Origin: Xenopus tropicalis
Lineage: Eukaryota; Chordata; Amphibia; Anura; Pipidae
Reading direction: 5' to 3'
Assembly (NCBI RefSeq): GCF_000004195.4
Contig: NC_030684.2
Span: 65,345,892-65,409,891 of the forward strand
DNA length: 64,000 nt
In this document: positions 46,133 to 64,000 of the stretch, one piece after another
How the letters are laid out: each line of letters opens with the position of its first letter
Numbering within the stretch: position 1 is the stretch's first letter
Made by a program: the position numbers and the translations under genes
The notes under the pieces: generated by a model
What the model saw: the letters and a program-made list of their open reading frames with translations, nothing else
Told to the model about the DNA's origin: nothing
The model's database searches: none

Positions 46133-46483
46133 TTAAAGGACCAGTAACTCCAGGAAATCCCATATAAGCATTTATACATAAAACTCAGTAGCATATTAGT
46201 ATTTGAAAATACTAAATGTATTTTTCTGGTAGGTCTTTTGTGGCAGTTCATAAATACGTATTATTTTTCTACCCCCCCCCCCCCCAAAAAAAACAGGCCT
46301 GGTGGGGGTTTTCTTATCTATCAGACAACAGATAAAAGTTGGCTGAACATGACAGAGCTGACAGTGAACATGTTGCAATAAAATATTGGAATTCTGCGTA
46401 AAAGAAAATATATTTATAGGTACAGTATAGAAATAAAATGTAAAGTTGAATTAACAACAAGGTTGGGGTTACTGGTCCTTTAA
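46133..46483 (+). mobile_element. T2-like MITE family D
   Basis: TTAAAGGACCAGTAACTCC on the left and GGGTTACTGGTCCTTTAA on the right, flanked by TTAA. It contains a C-run at 46273-46284. It probably lies within the 3' UTR of the SLAIN gene. Confidence 0.8.
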
Positions 46484-46790
46484 TATTTACAGCAGTGCAA
46501 AAGGTCAGTTTGTTGGTGGCACCAAAACTACACATCTCATAAACCAACAGCCCAGTGTTTAGGTGCAAACATTATGGCAGTGACTAGAATGACACCTACA
46601 GCCAACACAGTATTGTGATTTCAATTCAAGCCTGAATGGAATAGAAAAAATCTGCAATTGAATTCTGTGACAAAAGCAGATCATAAAGCTGTCACCAGAG
46701 TTAAGAGCAAATGTTTTCCAGTTGTCTTCTGAAATGCTGGTGTCCAGCCTGCTGGACATAAGATAAGGATAGACTCATCTTTGGGTTGAT

Positions 46791-63240
<16,450 letters not shown>

Positions 63241-63263
63241 CGTCAAGTAATCACTGGAATAAA

Positions 63264-64000
63264 GCAAAATTAAAGAAAATCAAAAACATACCCCGTAATC
63301 TACTGAGTGTGTGAAATTTTTGCTCTGCACTGTTGTCCCTATGGCCAGCTAACTTACTGACAAATTTGCACAAGGAAACCTTCTTGGTATAAATATCAGA
63401 TAGATATTCATTGGGCTTGGTTGAAAACTAGTAATACCATCAAATTTTTGTCCAATTGGGGTTGGGGCAAATTGGGCAAAAATTGACTGGTTTGGCATTA
63501 GAATCAAATATAAGATCTTCGCTGGCCAAACATGCACCAATAATATGGTGATAAGCAAAGTTTTGTACAACTACCGATACTTTATGGTGGCTTGCCTATC
63601 CAGACTGGTACCCATGTACGTTGGATATGGGTTATTTCCAGGATAACGGAAGTTTGAAAATGAAGTGCATGGTGCATCACAAATGCAAAAGTGAAAAAGA
63701 GCTACAGATAAAGCCATAATAAAATATCAAGAAGCAAAAAGACAATTACCAGCATTTGGTTGCAGTGCCCAGGAGTTGTGCTCCTGCAAGTTACTGGAAA
63801 CAAGCAAAACGTTGCCAGCAAAAATGACATTCCATTTTAAATTCTATTTTACTGCAATGGTCTCATTTCTCACACATATTTTAGAGGAAAAACTGGTCAA
63901 ATTAAAGAAAGATGTGCAGACAAACATATTCTGTTACTTACATAAACATAAGTCCAACTATCCAACAAAGATTAGGCCAATGCAATGATACAATGTAGGT
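63264..64000. other. SLAIN-like intron, right edge
   Basis: No exon was recognised. The first exon of the SLAIN-like gene probably lies beyond the window. Confidence 0.4.

Overview
This is nuclear DNA of a frog, very probably Xenopus (a pipid). Small, well-spliced vertebrate exons lie in AT-rich introns, and the intergenic DNA is packed with short inverted-repeat elements whose TTAAAGG termini are typical of Xenopus T2/Kolobok-type MITEs. The sequence does not let me separate X. tropicalis from X. laevis.

Layout, left to right. (1) About 0.9-1.5 kb: two phase-compatible exons and poly(A) signals that look like the 3' end of an unidentified + strand gene. (2) 8.7-16.2 kb, + strand: a complete seven-exon endothelin receptor, best read as the ETC/EDNRB2 receptor (435 aa). 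(3) 21.1-25.3 kb, - strand: a complete five-exon polr1d gene, the RPAC2/AC19 subunit shared by RNA polymerases I and III (114 aa). (4) 30.2-41.3 kb, + strand: vamp7, with a noncoding first exon and seven coding exons (220 aa). (5) 46.8-63.2 kb, - strand: a nine-exon SLAIN-family gene closest to SLAIN1 (626 aa) with a 19-nt microexon. The coding exon chains of all four genes close in frame from ATG to stop.

The genes do not form a pathway. Their linkage is the informative part: SLAIN1 sits beside EDNRB in human 13q, while VAMP7 is at the end of human Xq beside the place where EDNRB2 lies in birds. An EDNRB2 and a SLAIN1-like gene flanking vamp7 therefore looks like the sister block of EDNRB-SLAIN1 from the early vertebrate genome duplications. 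polr1d and vamp7 are divergent and about 5 kb apart; vamp7 and the SLAIN gene converge.

At least eight MITE families are visible, several in multiple copies and some nested. They include five TTAA-flanked families, TAA-flanked Harbinger-like fold-backs, a hAT element with perfect 8-bp target-site duplications, a SINE, a non-LTR reverse transcriptase fragment split by a MITE, and a 1.27-kb element with 12-bp inverted termini and internal tandem repeats. I saw no CRISPR, phage, viral or tRNA gene and no evidence for a wholly new multi-gene system.
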